A stretch of 64,000 nt of DNA. Source: Lentzea aerocolonigenes. Its GTDB lineage: Bacteria > Actinomycetota > Actinomycetes > Mycobacteriales > Pseudonocardiaceae. Each line of letters begins with the position of its first letter. Positions within the stretch are counted from its first letter, which is position 1. The notes below the pieces were generated by a model. It was not told the origin of the DNA. It ran no database searches and saw only the letters and a program-made list of their open reading frames with translations. The stretch spans positions 1 to 64,000 of the forward strand of contig NZ_BBOJ01000020.1 of the NCBI RefSeq assembly GCF_000974445.1, read 5' to 3'. The position numbers were made by a program, and so were the translations under genes. Shown in pieces: positions 45,688 through 53,997 of the stretch.

Positions 45688-46393
45688 TCTCCTTGCGCAG
45701 CCGCGCCAACGCCCGGTGCTGAGCCACCCGCACCGCACCGGGCGTGGAGCCGACAGCCTCGGCCGTCTCCTCCGCCGACAACCCCACCACCACACGCAGC
45801 ACAACGATCTCGCGCTGCTTCTCGGGCAACACGCGCAGAAGCGTCGCCATCTGGTCGGAGAGCTCTCCCTGCATCGCCATCTGCTCGGGCCCGGCCGCCG
45901 TGTCCATCGACTCCGGCAGCTCCGGCACGGCCTCGGCGCGGTTGCGGGAGAAGCTGCGGAACGAGTCCGCGACCTTGTGCGCCGCGATGCCGTAGACGAA
46001 CGCCAGGAACGGCCGGCCCTGGTCGCGGTACGACGGCAACGACGTCAGCACCGCCAGACACACGTCCTGTGCAACGTCATCCGCCGACGCGAACGACCCA
46101 ACACGCGCACGGCAGTACCTGACGACCAACGGCCGGATGGTGCCCAGCAGCCGTTCGACAGCAACGCGGTCACCGGCCACAGCGCGCGCAACGTGGTCGT
46201 CGGCGGCCTCTGGACGACTGGAGTAGTACGACGGTGGGGGCGGATCGACCGGTCCTTGCTCAACGGTGGTCCGCACGACCAACGCGTCGATGGTGCCCCT
46301 CGACGCGGAGACCGGACCACCGACGGAAGAGTGCCGCACGGCTTCCGCGGGAACCTTCCGATGCAGGCCAGGTGAGAACTCCACGCAGATCAC
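45668..46393 (-). CDS. SigD-like ECF sigma factor, copy 1
   Basis: Up to 241 residues. Region 2 (RPLVVRYCRARVG, DDVAQDVCLAVLT) and region 4 (GLSAEETAEAVGSTPGAVRV) nearly match copies 2 and 3. It is most like SigD/ShbA, the ECF factor that in Streptomyces and mycobacteria supports housekeeping sigma expression. GTG 46393 overlaps the preceding stop as GTGA but has poor ribosome spacing; GTG 46384 or GTG 46276 are alternatives. No anti-sigma gene follows. Confidence 0.88.
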   Translation of the reverse strand: MICVEFSPGLHRKVPAEAVRHSSVGGPVSASRGTIDALVVRTTVEQGPVDPPPPSYYSSRPEAADDHVARAVAGDRVAVERLLGTIRPLVVRYCRARVGSFASADDVAQDVCLAVLTSLPSYRDQGRPFLAFVYGIAAHKVADSFRSFSRNRAEAVPELPESMDTAAGPEQMAMQGELSDQMATLLRVLPEKQREIVVLRVVVGLSAEETAEAVGSTPGAVRVAQHRALARLRKEISGASG

Positions 46394-47067
46394 CGCTCCT
46401 CTTCTGGAAGCCGGCGCACGGCGAGCCGCGCCCTCCGGATCCGTCCTTCGACCGCGCGCGGGGTGAGTCGCAGCAACTCGCCGATCTCCGCATGCGAATA
46501 GCCCTGGTCATGGAGGAAGAGCAACCGCTTGATGTCCTCGCTCAACGCGGCGAACGCGGTGTTCGCCGCCTGCTGCTCGACGACCGCGTCCTCGGGGGTC
46601 CCCTCGGTCACGACGTGTTCGAGGGAGGCCCACGAGTCGACCAGCCACACGTCCTGCCAGCCGTTCACGCGCGTCTGCCAGCGCCGGTAGACGTTCGGGA
46701 ACGCCAGCACGCAGGCGTTGACGAAGTACTCGGTCAGCGGCTGCCCGTGCTCGACGGACCACTGCTTGCCGAGCAGACCCCGGTCGCGGAAGTAGACGAA
46801 CCCCTCGAACACCGCGTCGCTGGCCAGTTCCTCGGCCTCCTGCGGCGAGATGTCCTGCTGGTGCAGGTAGCGACCGTGGCGCCCGCAGCGGGCGAACATC
46901 GCGCCCGACCTCACGAGCTTCGTAACGATGTCGAGTCCGTGTCCGAGAAGCTGGCGGTGGAACTGGTCCCAGCGGGGTCCGGTTAGCCCCGACTCGCGGA
47001 AGTGCTGCACCAGCACCCCGTCGACGCGCAGCCGCTCGGCGGCAAGCGCTGAGTCCGAACTTCCCAT
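46390..47067 (-). CDS. Divergent sigma-factor-like protein
   Basis: A 225-residue protein. The C-terminal HTH (LHDQGYSHAEIGELLRLTPR) is an ECF region 4; the N-terminal part contains a region 2-like segment (EAEELASDAVFEGFVYFRDRGL) but with extra sequence. It belongs to a sigma-like group distinct from the three SigD-like copies around it. It overlaps copy 1 by 4 nt, so the two may be coexpressed. Confidence 0.75.
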   Translation of the reverse strand: MGSSDSALAAERLRVDGVLVQHFRESGLTGPRWDQFHRQLLGHGLDIVTKLVRSGAMFARCGRHGRYLHQQDISPQEAEELASDAVFEGFVYFRDRGLLGKQWSVEHGQPLTEYFVNACVLAFPNVYRRWQTRVNGWQDVWLVDSWASLEHVVTEGTPEDAVVEQQAANTAFAALSEDIKRLLFLHDQGYSHAEIGELLRLTPRAVEGRIRRARLAVRRLPEEER

Positions 47068-47169
47068 GCCCCCTGGTCCCTATGTCGGTGTCTTCCTGCA
47101 ACTAGGTATGTCGTTTGGGTGCGTCCACCCCACGCCCCAGCCCCGACTAGTCGCGAAAGCAAACGAATG

Positions 47170-47736
47170 TCACCCGATCGGGACACTCAGGGCCGCGATT
47201 TCCTTCCGCAGACGCCCCAACGCCCGGTGCTGCGCGACGCGGACCGCGCCCGGTGTCGAACCGACGGCCTCGGCGGTCTCCTCGGCCGACAGGCCCACCA
47301 CCACGCGCAGCATGAGAATTTCGCGCTGCTTGTCGGGCAGAAGGCGCAGCAGCTCGCCCATGGTCCCGTTCAGCTCGTCCTGGAGGACGAACTCCTCCGG
47401 CCCACCACCGCGCACGGCCTGATCCGGCACATCGGCCGTCGGCTCCGCACGGTTACGAGCCATGGCCCGATGGGCGTCCGCGACCTTGTGCGCCGCGATG
47501 CCGTAGACGAACGCCAGGAAGGGCCTGCCCTGCTCCCGGTAGTTCGGCAGGGCCGTCAGCACGGCCAGGCAGACGTCCTGCGCGACGTCGTCCGCGGTTG
47601 TCGCGGAACGCCCAACACGTGCGCGACAGTACTTCACCACCAGTGGCCGGAGATAGCGAAGCAGCTGGTCAATGGCCCTGCGCTCACCGTGCACAGCCAG
47701 GTTGACCAGTTCCGCGGATAAAGCCGTACTCTCCAT
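47170..47736 (-). CDS. SigD-like ECF sigma factor, copy 2
   Basis: 188 residues from ATG 47736 (MESTALSAELVNLAV), with GAGGGGAA upstream. Regions 2 and 4 are almost identical to copies 1 and 3, differing mostly at the N-terminus and in the linker (about residues 95-120). No anti-sigma gene is adjacent. Confidence 0.9.
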   Translation of the reverse strand: MESTALSAELVNLAVHGERRAIDQLLRYLRPLVVKYCRARVGRSATTADDVAQDVCLAVLTALPNYREQGRPFLAFVYGIAAHKVADAHRAMARNRAEPTADVPDQAVRGGGPEEFVLQDELNGTMGELLRLLPDKQREILMLRVVVGLSAEETAEAVGSTPGAVRVAQHRALGRLRKEIAALSVPIG

Positions 47737-47820
47737 CCGAAGTTCCCCTCGTCGACGTCCCGGAGAGGAGACGTGCGACACGTCACTCCTTATGCGGAAA
47801 GTAGGGAGAAACTTCAAACG

Positions 47821-48537
47821 TCACCCATTTGTAGCAACCATCAGCGGTTGGCAATAGGCGTGGAGTGACCACTCAACGTGACGTAGACCTGCACGTTCAG
47901 CCAATTCGGTGAGTTCGTGACGGGTAATCGCCCAATACCGTGCCTTGCCCACGACAACGCGCCACGAGTCGGCTTCGTGCAGCTGGAACATCTCCAATTC
48001 GTACTGATCGTTGTCCCAATGCCAGAGCTGGAACCACACGACTCGACCCGGACCAACTGATGGTGGCGTCGACAACGGCCGGTCACGCCGGATCGCGTCG
48101 TAGTCGCGCGTCGAAATGACGAGCCGGCCACCAGGGCGCAGCACACGGCGCATCTCCCGCAACGCCGCCAGCACATCATCAGAGGTCAACAGGTGCGGCA
48201 GTGCGTTGTCGGCAGCGAGCACGACGTCGAACGAGCCATCGGCGAACGGCAACGCACGCATGTCCGACGACAACGCGCGCAACGCGACGCCTCGCGCAGA
48301 AGCCTCTACAACGGCCCGTACCGCCGCCTTGGGACTCAGATCAGCGCCCACGACCTCATAGCCGCGCATCGCCAGACCGATCGCCTGCGTACCGATGCCA
48401 CACGCACAGTCCAGAACGCGCGCGCCCGCCGGAACGAACTCCGCGAGCTGCGACGCCTGCCGGGCCATCGACGCGTCCCAGTCCGGGAACATGAGGTCGT
48501 ACGTCCCCGCCAGACCGTCGTAGAAGGCACCGGTCAA
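47821..48537 (-). CDS. Class I SAM-dependent methyltransferase
   Basis: A 238-residue methyltransferase. SAM motif I is VLDCACGIGTQAIGLAMRGY and motif II/post I is VVGADLSP, followed by VVLAADNALPHLL. The substrate is unknown; the Trp/Tyr-rich C-terminal region (WFQLWHWDNDQYELEMF) resembles small-molecule methyltransferases. The TTG start overlaps the stop of sigma copy 3 as TTGA, with GAGGAG upstream, so it is translated from the sigma transcript. Confidence 0.8.
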   Translation of the reverse strand: MTGAFYDGLAGTYDLMFPDWDASMARQASQLAEFVPAGARVLDCACGIGTQAIGLAMRGYEVVGADLSPKAAVRAVVEASARGVALRALSSDMRALPFADGSFDVVLAADNALPHLLTSDDVLAALREMRRVLRPGGRLVISTRDYDAIRRDRPLSTPPSVGPGRVVWFQLWHWDNDQYELEMFQLHEADSWRVVVGKARYWAITRHELTELAERAGLRHVEWSLHAYCQPLMVATNG

Positions 48538-49103
48538 ATCAGCTCCTCGACCCCCACGGACGTCCGCAGCTTCGCCAGCGCGCGGTGCTGGGCCACCCGC
48601 ACGGCCCCCGGCGTCGAGCCGATCGCCTCGGCGGTCTCCTCCGCCGACAGACCCACCACGACCCGCAGCAGCAAGATCTCGCGCTGCTTGTCCGGCAGCC
48701 CTCGCAGCATCTGACCCAGCCGCACCGAGAGCGACCCGAGCAGCGCGTTCTCCTCCGGGTCGATCGTCAGCGACGGCCCGTCCGGCACCTCCGCGACGGG
48801 CTCGGACCGGTTGCGCGCCGAGACCCGGTGCGCGTCCGCGACCTTGTGCGCGGCGATGCCGTACACGAACGCGAGGAACGGCCGGCCCTGCTCGCGGTAG
48901 GTGGGCAACGCTGTCAGCACCGCCAGGCAGACTTCCTGCGCCACGTCGTCCGCGGACGCGTACGCACGCTCGTGGCGGCCAACGCGTGCACGGCAGTACC
49001 GCGATACGAGTGGCCTCACGGTCGCGAGCAGCCGTTCGACGGCACGTCGATCACCCGCAACGGCCTCCGTGACCAAAGAGGCCAGCAGGTCCGAACTCTC
49101 CAT
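48534..49103 (-). CDS. SigD-like ECF sigma factor, copy 3
   Basis: 189 residues from ATG 49103 (MESSDLLASLVTEAV). The ECF core is the same as in copies 1 and 2, with a 3-residue insertion (RHERAYASADD) in the region 2 loop. It is translationally coupled to the methyltransferase. A longer frame upstream overlaps intergenic sequence and lacks support. Confidence 0.9.
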   Translation of the reverse strand: MESSDLLASLVTEAVAGDRRAVERLLATVRPLVSRYCRARVGRHERAYASADDVAQEVCLAVLTALPTYREQGRPFLAFVYGIAAHKVADAHRVSARNRSEPVAEVPDGPSLTIDPEENALLGSLSVRLGQMLRGLPDKQREILLLRVVVGLSAEETAEAIGSTPGAVRVAQHRALAKLRTSVGVEELI

Positions 49104-49203
49104 GGCGTTGGTCCCCCACGTCGGCAGCGGAACTTCACATCTTTCGCCGCGAAGTCGTTTGGGACCACTCATCCGGGACATAAAAGTCCCTGATGCAAAC
49201 GCT

Positions 49204-49923
49204 TCAGGCGGTACGACGGGCCAGCACGTGCAGCCGGGCGGCGACATCGCGGAGCGGAGACCGTGTGGCGGCGGCCAGTTCCAGCTCGGCGAGTGCGTCG
49301 GCGGCACCCGGATTCGCGTCCAGCACCACGCCGGGCACGAGATCCGAAACAATGCCATGACCTTGCAGGAGCTCAACGGAAAGCCCTGCCTCCAGGACCA
49401 GCTTCTCAAGCCCTGGAACGTCGAACCTACGTTGCAACGGATCACGCGTGCCCGCAAGTTGGCCCGCGTCGTCGTCCAGGAGCCTGCGCGCGTCCACGAT
49501 CCGGCCCGCGATCGCGCGGTGCAGGATGGTCGCGAACCGGTTCGCGACCAGCACCGACACCGCGCCACCAGGGGTCACGGCGGCGGCCAGCGCGGACAGC
49601 GCCGCGGGCGCGTCGTCGACGACCTCCAGCAGGCCGTGCGCGAGCACCAGATCGGCCTCACCTGCGGGAACACCCAACGAGTCGGTGTCGCCCTGGACCG
49701 CGTTGATGGTCACGCCGGCCTCGCGTGCACGGGTGTTCAGCGTGGCCAGTGCGTTCGGCGACGGCTCCACGACCGTGACCGCGCACCCCGCCGCAGCGAG
49801 AGGCACGGCCCAGACGCCGCTACCACCACCAACGTCGAGCACGCGCGGTGGTTCGCCGCCCCTGCGCTCGCGCGCGGCGGCCAGTTCGGCGTCGAGCACC
49901 CTGTGTACGGCGTCCGGTCGCAT
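49204..49923 (-). CDS. Class I SAM-dependent methyltransferase (SmtA/UbiE-like)
   Basis: 239 residues from ATG 49923. SAM motifs: VLDVGGGSGVWAVPLAAAG, VVEPSP, DLVLAHGLLEVVDD. A tRNA carboxymethyluridine (CmoM/SmtA)-like fold is likely, but no substrate can be named. The start is leaderless, with -10 TAGTCT seven bases upstream, back-to-back with the promoter of the divergent parA gene. Confidence 0.8.
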   Translation of the reverse strand: MRPDAVHRVLDAELAAARERRGGEPPRVLDVGGGSGVWAVPLAAAGCAVTVVEPSPNALATLNTRAREAGVTINAVQGDTDSLGVPAGEADLVLAHGLLEVVDDAPAALSALAAAVTPGGAVSVLVANRFATILHRAIAGRIVDARRLLDDDAGQLAGTRDPLQRRFDVPGLEKLVLEAGLSVELLQGHGIVSDLVPGVVLDANPGAADALAELELAAATRSPLRDVAARLHVLARRTA

Positions 49924-49956
49924 GGCACACAGACTAGGAGACCCTAGAGTAGGTCT
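49924..49956. promoter_or_regulatory. Back-to-back leaderless promoters
   Basis: Minus strand: TAGTCT (49936-49931), 7 nt, ATG 49923. Plus strand: TAGAGT (49945-49950), 6 nt, GTG 49957. The -35 elements of each would lie within the opposite coding region, so the two RNA polymerases must compete. Confidence 0.6.
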
Positions 49957-50802
49957 GTGCATACGGTGTCCGTGCTCAGCCTCAAGGGAGGCGTCGGCAA
50001 GACGACGGTGGTGCTCGGCCTCGCCTCAGCCGCTCTCCGCCGTGGCGTCCGCACGCTGGTGATCGATCTCGATCCGCAGTGCAACGCCACGTCGACGCTG
50101 GAGCCCGAGGAGTCCAAGGCGAGCATCTACGACGTCCTGCAGGACCCGTCCGAGGAGAACCTGGAACAGGCGATCCGCCCGAGCAGGTGGGGCGACGGGA
50201 TCGACGTGCTGTCCGGGTCCGAGGACGCCGAGCTGCTCAACCACCCGGACCCGAACGAGTCGCGGCTGCACCGGCTGAAAGACGCGTTGCGCACGTTGCG
50301 GGACATGTACGACGAGTTCCCGTACCAGCTCGTGCTGCTCGACTGCCCGCCGTCGCTGGGCCAGCTGACCCGCTCCGCGCTGGTCGCGGCCGACCGCGCG
50401 CTGCTGGTCACCGAGCCGACGATGTTCGCGGTGGCGGGCGTGCAGCGGGCGTTCGAGGCGGTGCAGAACGAGCGCGAGCAGAACAACGCCGACCTTCAGC
50501 CGTTGGGCGTCGTCGTGAACCGTGTGCGCCCACGCTCGCACGAGCACCAGTTCCGCATCGAGGAGCTACGGGACATCTTCGGCCCGTTGGTGATGCCCGT
50601 GGCGTTGCCGGACCGTCTGGCCGTGCAGCAGGCACAGGGTGCGTGCATGCCGATCCACGAGTGGGGCACGCCGGGCGCGCGCGAGGTGGCACTGGCGTTC
50701 AACCTGCTGCTCGCCCGCATCCAGCGCATCTCCCGCAGCCGCCGGCGCGCCGTGCACCACGACTTCGACGACGACGAGATCCAAGAGGCGGTGGATGCCT
50801 GA
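49957..50802 (+). CDS. ParA-family ATPase (orphan, no ParB)
   Basis: A 281-residue deviant Walker ATPase: SLKGGVGKTTVVLGLASA (residues 7-24), DLDPQCNATSTLEP, and LVLLDCPPSLG. The C-terminal 25 residues are basic then acidic (RSRRRAVHHDFDDDEIQEA). No parB or parS sequence is seen nearby, so it is unlikely to be the chromosomal segregation ParA. It overlaps nei2 by 8 nt. Similar orphan ParA/Soj-like proteins position cell-pole or secretion complexes. Confidence 0.85.
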   Translation: MHTVSVLSLKGGVGKTTVVLGLASAALRRGVRTLVIDLDPQCNATSTLEPEESKASIYDVLQDPSEENLEQAIRPSRWGDGIDVLSGSEDAELLNHPDPNESRLHRLKDALRTLRDMYDEFPYQLVLLDCPPSLGQLTRSALVAADRALLVTEPTMFAVAGVQRAFEAVQNEREQNNADLQPLGVVVNRVRPRSHEHQFRIEELRDIFGPLVMPVALPDRLAVQQAQGACMPIHEWGTPGAREVALAFNLLLARIQRISRSRRRAVHHDFDDDEIQEAVDA

Positions 50803-51556
50803 GGGCGACACCGTCTTCCTGGCCGGCCACCGGATGCACGAGGCGCTGGCCGGGAAGACGCTGCGGCGCGGGGAACTGCGCCATCCCCGGCTGTCCACAC
50901 TGGACCTCGAGGGCCTGGACGTGCTCGGCGTCCGCACCTACGGCAAGCGCATGTTCACCCGCTTCTCCGACGGCAACAGCCTGCACAGCCACTTCCGGAT
51001 GGACGGAGCGTGGCACCTCTACCGCCCCGGCGAGCGCTGGCGCCGCCCCGCGCACCAGGCACGTGCGGTGTTCGAGGTCGACGACCGGCAGGCCATCGGC
51101 TTCGCGTTGCACGACATGGAGTTCATTCCGACCTCACGAGAAGATGAACTCATCTCACATCTGGGGCCCGACCTGCTTTCCCCTGAGTTCGACGCCGCCG
51201 AGGCCGTCGCACGGCTGACCGCCGATCCGGCACGGTCCGTGGGGATCGCATTGTTGGACCAGCGGATCATGGCCGGCGTCGGCAATCTCTACCGCGCGGA
51301 GGTTTGTTTCCTGTTGCGCGTTCACCCGGCGGCACCGGTGTCAGCCGTGGATGCCGCACGAGCCGTTGCGTTGTCCCGCAAGCTCTTGCAGGCCAACCAG
51401 TGGCGTCCCGAGCAGATCACGACCGGTGACCGGCGCGTCCAGCACTACGTTTTCGAGCGGACCGGCAAACCCTGTTTGCGTTGCGGCACAAGAGTCCGAT
51501 CGGGCGAGATCGACGGCAGGTTCGTGTACTTCTGCCCAAAATGCCAATCCGGTTGA
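50795..51556 (+). CDS. nei2: Endonuclease VIII-like DNA glycosylase (Nei2)
   Basis: A 253-residue Fpg/Nei enzyme that removes oxidised pyrimidines. The N-terminus MPEGD supplies the catalytic Pro2 and Glu3, the HhH-like segment LLDQRIMAGVGNLYRAE is present, and the C-terminal zinc finger CLRCG...CPKC is intact. It overlaps the ParA gene by 8 nt, an unusual coupling. Confidence 0.92.
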   Translation: MPEGDTVFLAGHRMHEALAGKTLRRGELRHPRLSTLDLEGLDVLGVRTYGKRMFTRFSDGNSLHSHFRMDGAWHLYRPGERWRRPAHQARAVFEVDDRQAIGFALHDMEFIPTSREDELISHLGPDLLSPEFDAAEAVARLTADPARSVGIALLDQRIMAGVGNLYRAEVCFLLRVHPAAPVSAVDAARAVALSRKLLQANQWRPEQITTGDRRVQHYVFERTGKPCLRCGTRVRSGEIDGRFVYFCPKCQSG

Positions 51557-51588
51557 ACCGAGACGCTCTCCTGGCCGTGTGCCCCAAT

Positions 51589-52827
51589 ATGGCGGTAAAT
51601 CTGGATGCGCTGCGCCCCGGCTTCACCGACGACCCCTACGCGGTGCTCAAGAGCCTGCGCGACGCAGGCCCCGTGCACCGGGTCGAGACCCTCGGCGTGC
51701 CGATGTGGCTCGTGACCCGCTACCCCGACGTGCGCGCCGCGTTGGACAACCCGCAGCTGTCCTCGCACGGCTCCGCGCTCGCCGAACCCCTGCGCGGCCA
51801 TCCGCACTTCGCGTCGTGGTGGTTCGGCGACCTGTCCGACCACATGATGAACAGCGACGGCCCGGACCACACGCGCCTGCGCCGCGCGGTGTCGAGCGAG
51901 CTGACGCCACGGCGCATCGCCGCCCTGCGCCCCCGCATCGAGCAGCTCGCCACCTCGCTGGCCGACGCGTTCGCCGACTCGGGGCAGTGCGACCTGATCG
52001 CGGACTTCGCGGCGCCGCTGCCGATCACCGTGATCATGGAACTGCTCGGTGTTCCCGCCGTCGACCAGGAGAACTTCCGCTACTGGGCCGACGTGGTGAC
52101 CGGGCTGGCCGACGGTGACGCGACCTCGGCCCGCGAGGAGACCTCCGGCTACCTGGGCGACCTGGTGGCGCACAAGCGGACGTCCGGCGACGACGACCTG
52201 ATCGGCGCGCTGGCGAGGGCCACCGGCGAGGCCGCGCTGACCGACTCCGAGCTCGCGTCACTGGCGTTCCTGCTGCTCGTGGCCGGGTACACGACCGCCG
52301 TCGACCTGGTCGGCAACGGCGCGCTCGCGTTGCTGCGCCACCCCGAACAGCTCGAGCTGCTGCAACGCTCGTCGTCGCTGCTGCCCGGCGCCATCGAGGA
52401 GTTCCTGCGCTTCGACGGCCCGACTTCGCACCTGGTGCGGTTCGCCGCGCAGCCGCTGACGGTCGGCGGCGTGCAGATCCCGGCCGGTGACGTCGTGCTG
52501 CTCTCGCTGGCTTCCGCCGAACACGACAGCGCGCGCTACCCGCGGGCCGACCAGCTCAACATCGAACGGGCGGACCGCCAGCACCTGGCGTTCGGGCACG
52601 GCATCCACTTCTGCCTCGGCGCGCCGCTCGCCCGGCTGGAGGGCGAGGTGGCGTTCCGCACCCTGCTCGGCCGGTGCGCGGGGCTGACGCTCGACGCCTC
52701 GCAGCCGCTCGGGTGGCGGGTGTCGCTGGGCAGCAGGGGCCTGAGGTCGCTGCCGGTGACGTTCCGGACCGAGCCCGCCATGCCGCTCGACGAGCAGATG
52801 ACGGTGAAGGTCCAGAAGCCGATGTAA
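51589..52827 (+). CDS. Cytochrome P450
   Basis: A 412-residue bacterial P450 starting MAVNLDALRPGFTDDPY. The haem loop FGHGIHFCLGAPLARLE contains the axial Cys (C342), and ExxR is present in EEFLRF. The I-helix reads LLLVAGYTTAVDL: the acid of the usual acid-alcohol pair (A-G-x-E/D-T) is Thr. Normal oxygen activation could be altered. No ferredoxin gene is beside it. Substrate unknown. Confidence 0.9.
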   Translation: MAVNLDALRPGFTDDPYAVLKSLRDAGPVHRVETLGVPMWLVTRYPDVRAALDNPQLSSHGSALAEPLRGHPHFASWWFGDLSDHMMNSDGPDHTRLRRAVSSELTPRRIAALRPRIEQLATSLADAFADSGQCDLIADFAAPLPITVIMELLGVPAVDQENFRYWADVVTGLADGDATSAREETSGYLGDLVAHKRTSGDDDLIGALARATGEAALTDSELASLAFLLLVAGYTTAVDLVGNGALALLRHPEQLELLQRSSSLLPGAIEEFLRFDGPTSHLVRFAAQPLTVGGVQIPAGDVVLLSLASAEHDSARYPRADQLNIERADRQHLAFGHGIHFCLGAPLARLEGEVAFRTLLGRCAGLTLDASQPLGWRVSLGSRGLRSLPVTFRTEPAMPLDEQMTVKVQKPM

Positions 52828-52857
52828 CGCTGTTCGGAGAAGTCGGCAATCATTGGC

Positions 52858-53427
52858 GTGAGTCAGCCGATGACAGCCCCACGACATCCACCACCACCGC
52901 CTCTGACCCGCGCAGCGCGCGCGTTCGAGGAGATCTACGAATCCGAGTTCGACGTCGTCACGTCGTACTTCGCGCGGCGCACCGCGGACCCGCAGACGGC
53001 CGCGGACCTCACCGCGGACACGTTCGTCGCCGCCATCACCTCGTTCGCCACGTTCGACCCCGCGCGAGGCACCGCCCGCGGCTGGGTCCTGGGCATCGCC
53101 CGCCGGGTGTTCGCGCAGCACTGCGAGGCCGTCACGCGCGGCCGGGACGTGGTCGCGCGCATTCACGGGCGCCGTTCGCTCGACACCGACGAGATCGCCG
53201 ACCTGGTCACGCGCATCGACGCGGAACGGGCCGGCCGTGAGCTGATCGCGGCCATGTCGGCGTTGTCCGACACCGACCGCGAGGTCATCGAGCTCGTCGA
53301 CCTGGTCGGCCTGACACCGAAGGACGCGGCGAAGGTGCTGGGCATGTCGTCCGGCGCGCTGCGGATCAAGCTCTTCCGGGTCCGCGGCAAGGTCCGCGAC
53401 CTGGCCACGCGAGGGGGACAGCGATGA
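52858..53427 (+). CDS. ECF sigma factor
   Basis: A 189-residue ECF factor not related to the SigD-like group: region 2 FEEIYESEFDVVTSYFARRT, region 4 VDLVGLTPKDAAKVLGMSSG. The GTG start has GGAGAAG upstream. It overlaps the next gene by 4 nt; that gene is the likely regulator. Confidence 0.88.
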   Translation: MSQPMTAPRHPPPPPLTRAARAFEEIYESEFDVVTSYFARRTADPQTAADLTADTFVAAITSFATFDPARGTARGWVLGIARRVFAQHCEAVTRGRDVVARIHGRRSLDTDEIADLVTRIDAERAGRELIAAMSALSDTDREVIELVDLVGLTPKDAAKVLGMSSGALRIKLFRVRGKVRDLATRGGQR

Positions 53428-53954
53428 CGACGTTCAAGGACAACCTGCTCAACGACCTGATGCGCGAACACGGCGAGACAGTGGAGGAAGCACCGGTGCG
53501 CACCACGAGGTCCGCACGGCCTCTGCTGATCGCGGGCGCGGCGTTGGCGATCGCCGGTGCGGCCACGGTGGCGATCACGACGAGCGGCGGTACTCCGGAG
53601 GCGTACGCGGTCACCAAGAACGCCGACGGCAGCGTCACGGTGAGCATCAAGGACATCAAAGGAGTCGACCCCGCGAATGCGAAGCTGCGCGAGTACGGGA
53701 TCCACGCGAAAGCAGTACCGATGTCGCGTGAATGTGCTCCGCTCGACGAGAGCAAGATGAAGATCACCGAGGACTACCGGCTGCCGCGCCAGAACGAGGC
53801 GGACGGGTCGGTCACGATGAGCCCCGGCGACGTCCCGGACGGGTGGACGATCCTGCTGGGCATCTCGAACATGCCGAACCGCGGCACTGGACTGGGCTTC
53901 ACCGGCCCGCACCGCGACCCGGCGCCGGACTGCCTGCAGGAAGTCGGCGAGTAG
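53424..53954 (+). CDS. Membrane-anchored protein, putative partner of the ECF factor
   Basis: A 176-residue protein with a short cytoplasmic N-terminus (about 30 residues), one membrane helix (residues 33-54, PLLIAGAALAIAGAATVAIT) and an extracytoplasmic domain. No zinc HxxxCxxC anti-sigma motif is visible. Position and translational overlap suggest it controls the sigma factor or is its target; this is inference. Confidence 0.65.
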   Translation: MTTFKDNLLNDLMREHGETVEEAPVRTTRSARPLLIAGAALAIAGAATVAITTSGGTPEAYAVTKNADGSVTVSIKDIKGVDPANAKLREYGIHAKAVPMSRECAPLDESKMKITEDYRLPRQNEADGSVTMSPGDVPDGWTILLGISNMPNRGTGLGFTGPHRDPAPDCLQEVGE

Positions 53955-53960
53955 GTGCCG

Positions 53961-53997
53961 CGCGCCCACCCTGAACTGGCGTTATAGGGTGGGCGCG
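53961..53997. terminator. Hairpin terminator containing the pyrD -10
   Basis: A perfect 12-bp stem (53961-53972 with 53986-53997) with a 13-nt loop follows the ECF operon by 6 nt. Its right arm includes TAGGGT (53985-53990), 6 nt before GTG 53997 of pyrD, a likely leaderless -10. So terminator and promoter share the same bases. Confidence 0.65.
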
